Positions 1-11,000 of a stretch of 64,000 nt of DNA are shown here, in pieces. Where the stretch lies: assembly GCA_030280995.1 (NCBI GenBank), contig JASXTE010000015.1:18242001-18306000 (forward strand), read 5' to 3'. Numbering within the stretch: position 1 is the stretch's first letter; every line of letters begins with the position of its first letter. The DNA comes from Hemileia vastatrix (lineage: Eukaryota; Basidiomycota; Pucciniomycetes; Pucciniales; Zaghouaniaceae). A model generated the notes under the pieces. The model had not been told where the DNA came from, made no database searches, and was given only the letters and a program-made list of their open reading frames with translations. A program made the position numbers and the translations under genes.

Positions 1-99
1 AGATTCCACCTCATTAATAACCACAGACTCATACCTTACTGGCCTGATTTTCCCAGCTTTATCTTCATGAGACAAAACAGCACCAGCAGAAATATAGCT

Positions 100-1367
100 T
101 TAGTCCACTGCCAGATAAATTTTACCAGCTTCTCTACAATAATTCAACTTGTGAAGAATAATATCTTCACCCACCAACTTCTTTAACTTCTGAAATACCT
201 CTTCACAATCTTCAGTCCATTCCCACTCTGCATCTTTCCTGGTCAACCTCCTTAAAGGTGATGCCAGCAAAGAAAAATTTTTAAGAAAAATCCTGACATA
301 CACAAAAACTTCCAAAAATCCTCTGACTTCAGTAGTATTTCTAGGCCTTGGCCATGACTGAATTTTATTAACCTTCTTCTTTTCCACAATCCTCCCTTCC
401 TTACATACCACATGACCAAGAATTTCCAGAGCTGGAACGCAACACCAAAACTTTGACCCAGAAATGGTCAAACTTGCCTCTTCAATTCTAAAAAATACTC
501 TCTCTAGAGTAATTGCATATACCCAAACAAGTCTCCTTATAACTGGGTCCCCTTTCAGCACTTCATTTTGCTAATCAGTGGAGGGTGCTTTAATTCCACT
601 GTCATCAATAAAAATACCAGCATAATTAGGCACCTCATCCTGCAAAATCCAAGCCATTTGTGCTTGATAAACTGCTACTGAATTAGTTGCTCTTCAAGGA
701 AACCTAGTGAGGTAAAATCTTCCCAGATAAGTCTCAAATGTTGTGAGTGGCCGTGAATCAGTGTGAAGTTCTCTTTCATCATAACCACCCATAATATCAC
801 CCAAAAGATAACACATCCTTCCATCAAAGGCTTCCAAAAAGTCTTCTGCACTTGGAAGCATCCCCGCATCCTTGATAGTAACTCTATTCAGGGCTCTAAG
901 ATCATGTGGCACCCTTAGCTTTCCATTCTTCTTTTTAACACAGAAAACTGGACTTGAGTAAAAAGAAGTTAATTGTTCTTAAAATCCAGTCCTGAATCTT
1001 TCCCTAACAATCTCAACAAAAGTATTCCGGATAGAAACAGGAATTGGAATAGGTTTGATTTGCCAAGGTTCATGACAAAACACAGGAATAAAGTAAGGTT
1101 CCCCATAAGAGTGCTTCAACACACCCCTTTCTGTTCAAAAAATGCCACTGCTTTCTCCCTCAGCACAATAACATGCAACAACAACTTCTTTTTCTCATCA
1201 TACAACCAACCATCAGGACCAAGATTAACAACTTTCAGCCTTTCCATAGTCACCCTAGCAGTTTCCATAAAATCAGGAGGATTCTTCACCAGAGGAGTAC
1301 AGTACGGATATTTTGACAAAGGAGGATTCAAACCTACAGGCATAGGCTCATTGAAAGTCCTAATCAT
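100..1367 (-). pseudogene. Broken pol: reverse transcriptase and start of RNase H
   Basis: Read on the minus strand, fragments match the plus-strand family C pol. At 912-694 is the RT block 'HDLRALNRVTIKDAGM', with 'LGDIMGGYDERELH' further on. At 561-100 is the thumb/connection region ending in 'KIYLAVD', the start of the RNase H fold. The segment 1367-1116 ('RTFNEPMPVGLNPPLSKYPY') corresponds to the region just before RT in the intact order. At least three frame breaks separate these pieces, so no functional enzyme is made. The rest of RNase H and the integrase lie outside the window. Confidence 0.85.
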
Positions 1368-1399
1368 CTGTGCTACCTTCTAATACTTTGCAGCTCCAC

Positions 1400-2260
1400 C
1401 TTCAACTTGAGGGATCTTCAGGACGTCTTCACCACCAGACCTGGAACAAAAATTAAGGGTTTCCCCATTGCTCACATGTGTGTCCCAGGTAATGTTTTTG
1501 AAACACGTAGAAGAAATTCTAGTGGTGCACAATTGGGAGGACTTACTTTAGACCCTAATCTCACAACTCCAAAACTTTTCTGCAATCACACATCTTCATT
1601 CTCACTTCCATCTTCTAAATATTCAAATGTTGATTCATCCGCTGAATCAAATCTTCTAAAATCATGCAGTTTATCCTCATTATGGAGGCCCAAAAACTCA
1701 TCTTGATGATCTTCTTTCTTTAAAATTTTTTGCAGTTTAACCTCATGCTGGAGGCCCAAAAATTGTCCTTGATGATCTTCACAAAAATAATTCTTTTCTT
1801 ATTTCTTGATTATCTTCATATTTTTTTCTTGATTTTCTTCAGTTATCTTGAAATTTTTGTTTTCTTTTCTTGGGTATTCTCTATTCTACAAAAATAACCA
1901 GGGGTTTCCCCAATGCTCACAGACATGGCCAAGGTAATGTTTTTGAAAGGTGTAGAAGAAACACTATAAGTGCACAATTGGGAGGACTTATTTTAGAACC
2001 CAATCTCACCACTTCACAGCTTTTCTACATATCTTTTAATATAGATATATAACCCATCTTCTTTTTTAAACTTGAATTTAAAATGATTGAGAATTTAGAG
2101 AGAGAAAAGATACTTGATAAAAAGCTTGAAGAATACTTTCAGAGAAGGGAAACATTAAAAAGAGAAAGTTGAAAATTCACTTGGTTTATCTCCAAGGGAG
2201 CTGACCTTCTACAACCTGGGATTTCTTCATCTTGGGGAGAGATTGTAGCATTAGGATAAT
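1400..2260 (-). repeat. Spacer between protease and RT of family C, with internal duplication
   Basis: Two diverged copies of a block of about 100 bp occur at about 1455-1570 and 1895-1990. The plus-strand copy has the same duplication at about 39840-39955 and 40285-40395. The encoded peptide 'STPFKNIT' appears in each unit of the better copy. Stem-loop modules of the family C type (CCTC, six bases, GAGG, then ATAAACTG or TTAAACTG, read on the minus strand) occur near 1665-1700 and 1735-1760. Confidence 0.6.
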
Positions 2261-2269
2261 CAGCCCTTA

Positions 2270-3418
2270 TCACTCTAAAAAAGACAGACTCTCACTAGAG
2301 CCTGAGCAACAATCCAGAAAACCAGAGGCAGCACCCACTTCCTTCCTTCTCCTGAAGCAGTCCATGCACTGGCACATTGAATATAAACCAGGAATGGTCT
2401 CCCAACCATCCCCTCCAGGGGATGATAACCTCATGTGAAGTCTCCTTTCATCTTCACCAGTCAACTCCAAACTGATTCCCAAATCAAATTGATAACCAAT
2501 TCTTGCCTGAAAATCCATCAAGAATGGCGCACCCAAAACTGCTTTTAAATTACCTTTAGCAATGTAAAAATGAACCTTCCCTGAGGCTCCTCCAACATCT
2601 AACTTCACAAAATCTGACGTTCCAACCAATTCAGTGAAATGGCCACCGATCCCTCTCAAATTCCCACCAATACCAGTTTTGATGGGGAGGCCCAGATGAG
2701 TTGCATCAAAGAAAGAAATCAGATTAATCTGAGAACCTGAGTCTACCAATTCCCTAGCCTTCCTGCCATTAAGAGTGACATTGACATAACCCAGAGTTTC
2801 AGAAAAATGAGTTTCCAACACCTCACCAAATTTTTCAGCAGAAGCACAAATTTATTCCAGCTCCCCAGAAGAAACCCTTCTCCTGGTCAACAACTTTTTC
2901 TGCCTATCAGCCAGCCCAGGACTGATAGCATAAAACTCACTATTAGTAAGGGAAACCTTACCCTGATTCATCCTTTCCAGGACAAATTCCATAAAATTAA
3001 CCTGACCAGAAACCACTTCCCTCTCAAAGTCAGCTCTTTTCTTCACTAACTTGGTTTAAAAAGATTCTTTAGAACCAGAACCACCAACAGACTTACCATC
3101 AACAGGAATCAAACCAGATCTCTTACCAGAACCTGTAGCTCCAGCAGGCTTTGGCAATGAAGCCAAAGGGACATCCTCCTCAGAGTCAGAATCAACATCC
3201 ATTGGCATTTTCTCACCATTCATGTCCAACTCTCCAAAACTAGAAGGGCCCATATCATCAATACCCTTCTGCATCTTGTACAGCTCCTCCTTTCTGTACT
3301 TCTTACTAGCTGCACTAAGCTTAGGATCCACCTTTGAAGCCTTAGGCATAGGTTGGGCATGAGGACTGCTCTTAGGCCTTCCCACTTTTCCTGCTTCTAT
3401 GTCATAAACACCAGCCAA
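2270..3418 (-). pseudogene. Broken retropepsin-type protease region of family C
   Basis: The aspartic protease core is read at 2821-2270: 'ALVDSGSQINLIS'-like sequence (here 'ELVDSGSQINLIS'), followed by 'GIGGNLRGIGGH' and 'VLGAPFLMDFQ', a typical retroviral-protease layout with the catalytic D in DSG. The upstream linker (3046-2852 and 3418-3056) is rich in K, S, P and acidic residues and is in other frames, so frameshifts separate it from the core. The plus-strand homologue is at 38133-39577. Confidence 0.8.
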
Positions 3419-3530
3419 GCATTCCCCACTTGCCTTTCAACCACAAGAATACAACTCCAAACCACCAAAAGAAGATGTAAATGAGACTCTATTAGCCTCA
3501 TTTCCTTTTCCCTTTCCATCATCTCCACCT

Positions 3531-4673
3531 TTACCAGAAAATAAAAGCCTTTTTAGGCAACTCTTCAAATCTTGGCCTTCTTGAGTTGACATTATGTCTC
3601 CTCCTCATCAACTCCACTGAAGCCTGACCATGATTAGGATTCACAAAAGAACCATCTGTGAACTTGAAAACTTTCCCATCAAATTCTACCTTCCCTTCAG
3701 ACACATCCCTCTTCAGTGCCCAACAATCATTGGAATTGTGGCCCTTCCTGCTACAATAAGAGAAGACCCAAGGATCACTCCTACCTGCCCTACTTTCAAA
3801 ATCTCTAGACTGAGAAGAAGCCTTATTGGCCTTCTGAGCCTCCTGAACAAAAATATGTAGCTGTATTGTCAGATCAGCTAACTGCTCCACCACAGTGTCA
3901 ACCTCTTTAGGCTTCTCATGAGCCTTCCCCTTTTTCACACTTTCCTTCTTTCTAAACTCCTCCACATCTTCAGAAAATGCTTCACTGACCTTGCTAACAT
4001 ATTTGGTTCTAGCTTCCTGGCAAGAATCTACTGCCAACAGTTTCAGATGTCCCTCTACAAACTCCTTCACCACAGAAAGAGCAGGAAATTTCTGATTCCC
4101 ATTAGGAAGAATCTTCATCTTATCCTTCCTTTCCAACTCCTTCAACACATCAATTCTGAAATTCCTGGCCATAGCAGACCAGAAAATATCCCTAGAAGAT
4201 TCAGTACTCTCCAACTCCTGCATATCCACCAAATAATTCACCACTGGCTCCAACTGAGCCAAAAAGTTCCTATAAGTATGGAGGCTATACATACCCCCAT
4301 AAAATTGCCATTCACTTGCCATAATATTGAGATCCACCATTGAATATCTGGATCCCCACATGTCTGTCATCTGCAGACACAACTTTGTCCAATCTTTCCT
4401 CCTATAAACATCCATAGCAGCAGCCTCCTTGACCAGAGCCCTTTCACCAATGTAGAAGATGACTTGCTTCACCATGTCCAAGTGAAAAGCACCATCCACA
4501 TTCCCAGAAGCCTCAGACAGCTCCAGAAACAACTTCACATCTTCCCCCATAAACATAGGCCCCTTCCAGGACTTGATCCTGACAGAAGGCCTAACAGAAA
4601 CAGGGGGATTACCATCCTTAGCAGCACCAACAATGCCACTACCACCACTAGAGAAAGAGGGTCCAGAAGCCAT
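3531..4673 (-). pseudogene. Gag of family C Ty3/gypsy element (truncated)
   Basis: About 380 codons are open. I start it at the ATG at 4673 (MASGPSFSS), because the plus-strand copy begins MASGSAISV at the same place relative to its primer site. The capsid-like part has 'MVKQVIFYIGERALVKEAAAM'-type sequence shared with both other Gag copies in the window. A zinc-knuckle-like cluster 'CSYCSRKGHNSNDCW' follows, then 'ALKRDVSEGKVEFDGKVFKF'. The frame then breaks before the protease. It would form the particle shell and bind element RNA; this copy is probably inactive. Confidence 0.85.
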
Positions 4674-4759
4674 GGTCCAACAGATTCCAGAAAACAAGTT
4701 TCCAAAAACAAAAGAGAGTCCAAAAGTAGCAGAGAGTCCAAAAGGCTAACAAATCATCT

Positions 4760-4776
4760 CCCCACATTGGGAGCCA
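4760..4776 (-). other. Primer binding site of minus-strand family C element (mutated)
   Basis: Minus-strand sequence TGGCTCCCAATGTGGGG lies four bases inside the LTR. The two better copies at 31623 and 37110 read TGGCGCCCAACGTGGGG. Both differences are CpG to CpT/TpG-type changes or transitions at the former CpGs. It resembles the TGGCGCCC start of lysine-tRNA primer sites; the tRNA is not proven here. Confidence 0.75.
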
Positions 4777-4780
4777 GAAA

Positions 4781-5881
4781 GGTAGATAATCCTATTGTAC
4801 TAGCTATAGGCCTTTACCAAGGGAGTTGGAGTAAAACTGGAGATAAAAACCCCTGTCCCTTTGATAAATACCAGGTGAGAATAATTTGCTACAGAAAATT
4901 AGAGACTGTTACTATAACCTTTCCAACACACTTCTTGACTGCTTAAAAAGTCAAGACAGTAGCCACTAGCATACCACTGAGAACCATGAACCAGAAACCA
5001 GATATGTAGATAGATCCACACCAGAAAAAGAAAACACTGTTCACTTGTTGCACAGAAAACAGCAATAATACTTGATGCAGGTTGCAAAGCTACACCAGAG
5101 AAACCAGTTGCCAAAGTTGAGTTAAATGAAGAACTAACCTTGCAACAAACGCAGCCAATTGTGTCCAAAAAACATTAAAAACTGATTGAGGAACAATGAT
5201 ATTACCTCCGGATGGCAGTATGATAATTAAAGTTGCCCCAAACTGCCTTAATCAGTATGTACACACAGAACACCATCTAAAAAGCCTGTGCACTGCAAAA
5301 AATTTGGTACTTTTGACAGCCAAATTGCATGAAAAACCCTCTAGAAACGCTTCCCAGCCTTCTAGAACCAAGGCAGGTGGTCTGCCTGATGTCAGGAGGC
5401 TTGCCTAGAGGCAGCCAGACCATCCTGAAGCCAGAAAACCACCAAAAAACCACCAAAAAAGGCAATAATACTTAGAAAAATCCATCACAACTACTAAGCC
5501 CTTAAAACACAAAATTAAGCTATAAAAACATTGGGACATAAAATATAGATCTAAATTAGCTCTACCTAATGGTACTAAGCACTTAACCCTAAGACTTAAG
5601 GTTAGCTGGTAAAACACAAAAAACAATATTAAACAGCTATCTATTAGAAATGAAAAATGAGTAAATGGCCCCTTAAAACTTAAAATATGAAAAATTCAAC
5701 AAGAAATAAAATTAAAGAAAACTTGGGGCTATCTAATGGTAGTATCCACATACCAGTAGTCCCAATATTCACTGAATAAAATCAGAAAAACACCCAATAA
5801 TTCAACCAATGTCAATTGAGACATACAAAAAAAAAAACCCAAACAGACCAACAAAGGCCTCTGCCAATTTTGGAAGACCAA
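4781..5881 (-). repeat. 5' LTR of minus-strand family C element
   Basis: The reverse complement aligns along its length with the LTRs at 30527-31618 and 36014-37105 (for example the '...ctagtactatagg' end and the 'ttggcagaggcc' start). It is about 1.1 kb and strongly diverged. The CpG-rich block of the younger LTRs (30977-31024) is here converted to TpG/CpA, as described in the findings. The ends are no longer perfect TG...CA. Confidence 0.85.
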
Positions 5882-6360
5882 AACGTCAAAACCTTAAGCT
5901 GAACACTTTGGAAAGTCTGTCAAGACTTTAAACTGAACACTTTGGTCAGTCCATCAAGACTTCAAACTGAAAAATGGTATAGTCCCCCAAGACTATAAAC
6001 TGAGGATGGTTTGATGGTTGAGTCCTTCAGGACTATAAACTGATAATGTGATTTTGGTGTTATTCTAGCAGAGGGCATCCAAAGGGGTAGTCTCTGAATT
6101 TAGGTAAGGCAAGTGTGGGGTTAACTGATAAGCTGGCTGCTCTGTAGAACAGTTACCCCAGAATGTTAGTTTATTTCTTTGGTCTTAAATGTTTTGATCT
6201 CTGGTTCTGTCTTTTTGATTTAGGTTTTTAGTCCACCAAGACTTTAAACTGAGGGTTTTGAGTCCCCCAAGACTATAAAATGAGGGCTGTTAGTCCCCAA
6301 AGACTTAAAACTTAGGATGATACCCCCAAGTCTTTAAATTGAGGAAATTATCATGATTGG
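5882..6360 (+). repeat. 3' non-coding part of an older family C copy, with stem-loop modules
   Basis: This is plus-strand sequence homologous to 34600-35260. It carries at least seven copies of the module AGTC, six bases, GACT, then TTAAACTG-like tail (for example 6021-6042 and 6230-6251). It also holds one copy of the larger hairpin GGGGTTAACTG...CAGTTACCCC (6117-6159). It is interrupted at 6360 by the young chromovirus and resumes at 15209. The last five bases ATTGG form that element's target duplication. Confidence 0.8.
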
Positions 6361-7537
6361 TGTCAGCCTAAATATCATTAGGACTGAGTATTTCTTATGC
6401 TTAAAATAAGATAACCTTAACTAGATTAAGCTTATATCTTAAAAATAAGGTTAAAATAATAATATATATTATTTTATTATATATATATATAATTATTATT
6501 CTATTATATAATTTATAATAGTTTAAATAGCTTATCCATGGCCTAATAATACTTATTAAGGTGTTAATGGAGTCATAATATACTTATCTTAAGTGATATG
6601 AAGTAATTATTGACATACATAAGCTTATATGTATACATAAATCTCATATTCTGTGAAATATGCAGTATATTATGTATATTTAGGTATATAAGTGGGTTTT
6701 AGCCCCTTAATAGCCTATAACCTTTGTTTTTCTGCTTATTTTAGGTCATATGGACGAAATCAGTGGATTCACAACGCCTACAGAAGCATAGACACCTATA
6801 TCAGGCGCATACACCCAGTTTGGACAACTAAAATTACTTCCTTGGATGGTTATTCACGGATTTATGGGTTGGAAATATGTTTTTGGGTTAATGTGGATGC
6901 TTGGGGATGTTATTGGGGGCTTGGACATTTTATTTGTTTCCTTTATATGCTTTTAGTTTCATTAAATCTCTTTTTGATCTTTTATTTTACCTGTTTCTTT
7001 ATGGTATCCGCTTTTATCTGGGATTTCTATTTATGGTATGACTCTGTGTTATTATTAATAGTGATGGAGGGTCCTTACTGGAGGTCTGGGTGTTGAAACT
7101 GCTTGAAGTGGACGCCATGGGGAGGTGATGGGCCCTCACAGTGCTGTAATTGCCGGGGATAGCAGTGACATCATCTGGATTGAAGGTCTGTGCACTCCAG
7201 TGGATTTGGGTATAAGTAAGGAGGGATTTTGACGGTTTATTATCATCATTCAATTACTACACCTCAAATAAAAACTACACTACAATTATTAACATCTAGA
7301 AATATATTATAAAGCCCTTATAAATTGATATTATCTTTATAAAAGCTATAACTATATTTTATTCTTCTATTTTCCACCACTAGCACGCATTTAAATCCAA
7401 GTATTGTGAGTTTAACTTGAGTATAACTATTCTATTAGTCTTCCCCTGAGGTTTAATCACTAAATCATTTATTAATAAGTAGTAGGACCATAAAATAACA
7501 CTATTATATCATACTTATATACTAGACTGTACTGACA
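6361..7537 (+). repeat. 5' LTR of chromovirus 1
   Basis: Starts TGTCAGCC, ends CTGACA, 1177 bp. An open stretch at 6692-7096 is present in both LTRs. A related sequence in the reversed LTR fragment at 26182-26640 has homology that continues beyond the ORF ends, so I treat it as LTR DNA and not as a gene. The promoter is presumably here; no clear TATA box is assigned. Confidence 0.95.
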
Positions 7538-8048
7538 ATTGGGGGTCTTTCCTTATATTTTACTTATTATTTAGTATAAGCCTTGGGACGTGATTTTTAC
7601 CTTAGTACAACTCAAAATTAACCAAATATTTGGGTCTGCTGCATATTAGTGGGTCATCATAACTCATTGATTGCGGAAAAGAATCCTTATAATAATTGTA
7701 CTAATTTTTTATCATAAAAATTAGATATTTACAGTAGTAACTGTACCCAATATAAACCCAATTTCACTTGGTATTTGGACACCAATATAACACCCAATAA
7801 AATTGGTATTTGGCTAAAGCTTGGTAAGCTAATTATTCACCCTTATAGAGGTCTAGTTAAACTTATTATTATATTTTTAACAGATTTTTTCGAATTTTTC
7901 TTATATTTTATTTAAATAAATAAAGATATAAATTCAGGGTAAGCTCCATTGCTTTTTTATTAGTAATATAATTGCTAATATTATTTGTCTACTAATTCCA
8001 CAGAGTTTTTTCCTTTTGTAGACGTAAAATATTGTTATTCTGAACAAT
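7538..8048 (+). other. Leader of chromovirus 1
   Basis: Untranslated stretch between 5' LTR and gag. It opens with ATTGGGGGTCTTTCC; chromovirus 2 opens at the same place with ATTGGGAGCCTTCCC, so this is likely the primer site region. I cannot match it to a tRNA by eye, and self-priming as in Tf1-type elements is not excluded. Confidence 0.5.
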
Positions 8049-11000
8049 ATGAGTGCTCCTCAGGATAGTGTAAGTGAACAGCCTGCTTATAATACCAGGT
8101 CTAAAGCTAATAAAAACTTTCCAGGACATCACCATGGAGGGACAACAGTACCCCCAACCAGAAAACATGAGTATAGAGGAAAAGGACGCCCTCTTAAAAA
8201 AGATAACTATCAAAAAGACGTCTCCTCCTCTTCAGGATCAACTGTCCCACCTGGCCAAACAGGTTCTGAAGCTAGAGGAATCAAAATCTCTCATGTTCAA
8301 AGAAGTAGAGCAGTTGCAAAACAATTGCAAGGTAGGATTTCAGCAGATGAATCAGGCAATGGCAGAATTAAAGGGAGGCCTGCCCAGTCAATCAAATCAG
8401 CAACCCCCTACCCAAGGAGGGTCCACTCACTCCCAGGAGAAAATCCTGGTAGACAAATGGAAATGGGACTGGTTTCACCAACAGTGGACAAGCCACAGTT
8501 GCAACAGGGATCCACCCCCTCATCTGACTTCCTCAGCTCACCCTTACAAGGGAAAAAAGCGCCAAAAATCAGGCCTGGCAACCATCCCTTGGTAAGTAAC
8601 TTACCCCCTCAGATTAAACATAATACTGATAATTACAATATAGGTAATTCTATTGATGTTAAATCTGTACAAAAAATAGAGGAGGATTTAAGAAATTTGG
8701 GTTTTAGAGTAGATACACCTGACTTGTCTTTTATCCATAATAACAGTACTATATACAATGATAATACAGTTAATCCTCAGTTGCAACCACCTACTAGTGA
8801 GATGAGTACTTCACAGGAGAGTGAGAGAATTGAAAAGGAGGACATGGAATATTTTAACAATAATCCAACTGTCCATAGAATTGTTTCAGCATTGTGGAAT
8901 AGAATGACTGATTGTGAGGAACAGACAGTTAAGCTCACTAGTGATACAATTTCATCCTTAACATTGAACATTTCTCAATTAGCAACACGTAATAAAGAAT
9001 TAGAGAAAGAACATTTGTCTCTAACTCTTAAATATGATTCATTAAGTAATAAATATAATAACCTTTCAAACAAATTTTGTGAGTTAGAAAAATTATATGA
9101 AACACATTTATTAAAGACTGAATCAAGAACAAAGTTATCTTTTGCCCAGACAAATCAAAGTGTCTCTGAGTTGCTACAAAGATTAACTAAAGTTGAGATT
9201 GAAACTGCCAATCTACTAATGAACCAGGATAATCATAAGTATAATCAATATAATAATAATCCTTTCATTGGCAAAAGTGAATCTCATTCCTTCCCTGTAC
9301 CACCACAATTAAAACCATCTGGTGGTAGTGTCAAATCTGAAAATGTAAGTCACAAATCCGTGCAGGAAGAAATACAAGACCATTTATCAAAAGTAAATGA
9401 GTTGTTGAATTTACCTAAGATTAGTGAGATAAAATCCAATCAGAAGAACTGGCCTAAGATAGATCAGTACCCAACTTATGATGGGGAAGCCAGCTCTGAT
9501 TGGCAACATTTTATTCAAAGAATTGACAACTTGAAATTCTCATATAAGTTACCAGATGAAGAGATAACATCAAAATTAATTTCTTTATTTAAGGATGTTG
9601 CTTTATTATGGTTTGAAGCTGTCTTAAGTGAGGGTAGAGACTACTCTTGGGCTGAATGGAAACAACTTATTGAAAAACAATTTGGAGGTTCTAAATTCAG
9701 GCTTACTCAGCAGAGACTGTATGAGAAAACTAGGTATAATCCGTTGAATGGTGACAAACCTATGGTATTTTTAATGACTTTAAACAAAATCTTAAAAGCC
9801 ATTGAGCCTCATATGGATTTTAACTTATGGAAAGATAAGATAATTTACAAATTACCTATATCTGTCAGAGATATTGTTGTAGCTAGAACATTTAATGTTA
9901 CTGAATATTCTGATTTTATTAATATTTGCAATGAAATATTATTGAACCATAAGTATGAATCAAGGTATTCCACTTATAAGCAAAATGTTGAACCTGTAAA
10001 ATCTCAGAATTCAAAAACACTTCAGGAGAAGCAGAAAAAACCTACTGCACCTGTAGTACCAAAAAAGTATGAAACAAATACTTGTTATAAGTGTAACAAA
10101 CCTTGGGTAAAAGGTCACAAATGTGAGAAAAACATAAATATTGTTGAAAATCAACGTGAATCTGAAACTGAAACTGAAAAAAGTAAAGAATCAAGTGATT
10201 ATGACAGCAATATCTCATATAGTGATGAAAATGAAGTCTGTATGTTGGAAGATGATTTGTCCATCTTTGAAAATCCAATATTAAATATGGACTCAGATGA
10301 ATCTTTAATGAATTTTGAGGATGCTGAAATCATTAAGGATATACAAGCTGATAACTTTAGAATGACACCTATCACGGTTCCAGCTATCATTTCTGGTGAA
10401 AATGTTAATATAGTATTGGACACAGGAGCTGCTGGTTCAGTTGTTTCCACTAATACATTACAGAAAATTGATAGTGACTACAAGTTTAAGCTTGAACCAC
10501 TTCAGAATAAAAATTGGAGAGGTTTTGGATCAGTACTACACCCCATTGGTAAATACAAAGCTGCTGTTTTCTTTAAACACCAACATGGTTATGTAAGGGT
10601 AACTTGTGACTTTGTAGTAATGGATAATACAAATTGTAGTAACTGTTTTATCATTGGAAATGATATTCTGACTAAATTTGGTGTAAAATTAGACCCTGCT
10701 AATAACAATTTTACAATTGGCATGAATGGTAAAAGGAAATTTAAAATAAATTCTTTTAACACAGTCTTACACATTGAGTCAGTAACAAATTCCCCGTCTA
10801 AAGGAAGAGAATCCAATGAGATGGAACTTCTGGAAACAGAAATTTCAAAAGCATCATTTGGCACTCAGATAAGTGAAACTGAGAAAGATAATATTTTGGA
10901 ATTAATTAAAGCTTTTCCAATGGCTTTTGCACATGGTACAAATGAACTTGGCCTTGTAAAAGATCATGAAATGAAAATTAGTTTAACCTGTGACATGGAT

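Larger units (their letters stand above)
1..4780 (-). mobile_element. Decayed Ty3/gypsy element (family C), interior, cut by window start
   Basis: On the minus strand the order is primer binding site (4760-4776), gag (4673-3531), protease region (3418-2270), spacer (about 2260-1400), reverse transcriptase (about 1367-680) and the start of RNase H (561-100). Every part has a close homologue in the plus-strand copy at 37106-45000, which fixes the family. Frameshifts and stops separate the parts, so the copy is dead. The 3' half lies before base 1. Its 5' LTR is at 4781-5881 and abuts the 3' non-coding part of another family C copy in the opposite orientation, so this copy inserted into that one. 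Confidence 0.88.

Noticed and set aside
6692..7096. 134-codon ORF in both chromovirus 1 LTRs
   Set aside because: It has many aromatic residues and could suggest a membrane protein, but the related LTR fragment at 26182-26640 aligns equally well outside the frame and differs by indels inside it. I treat it as LTR sequence.
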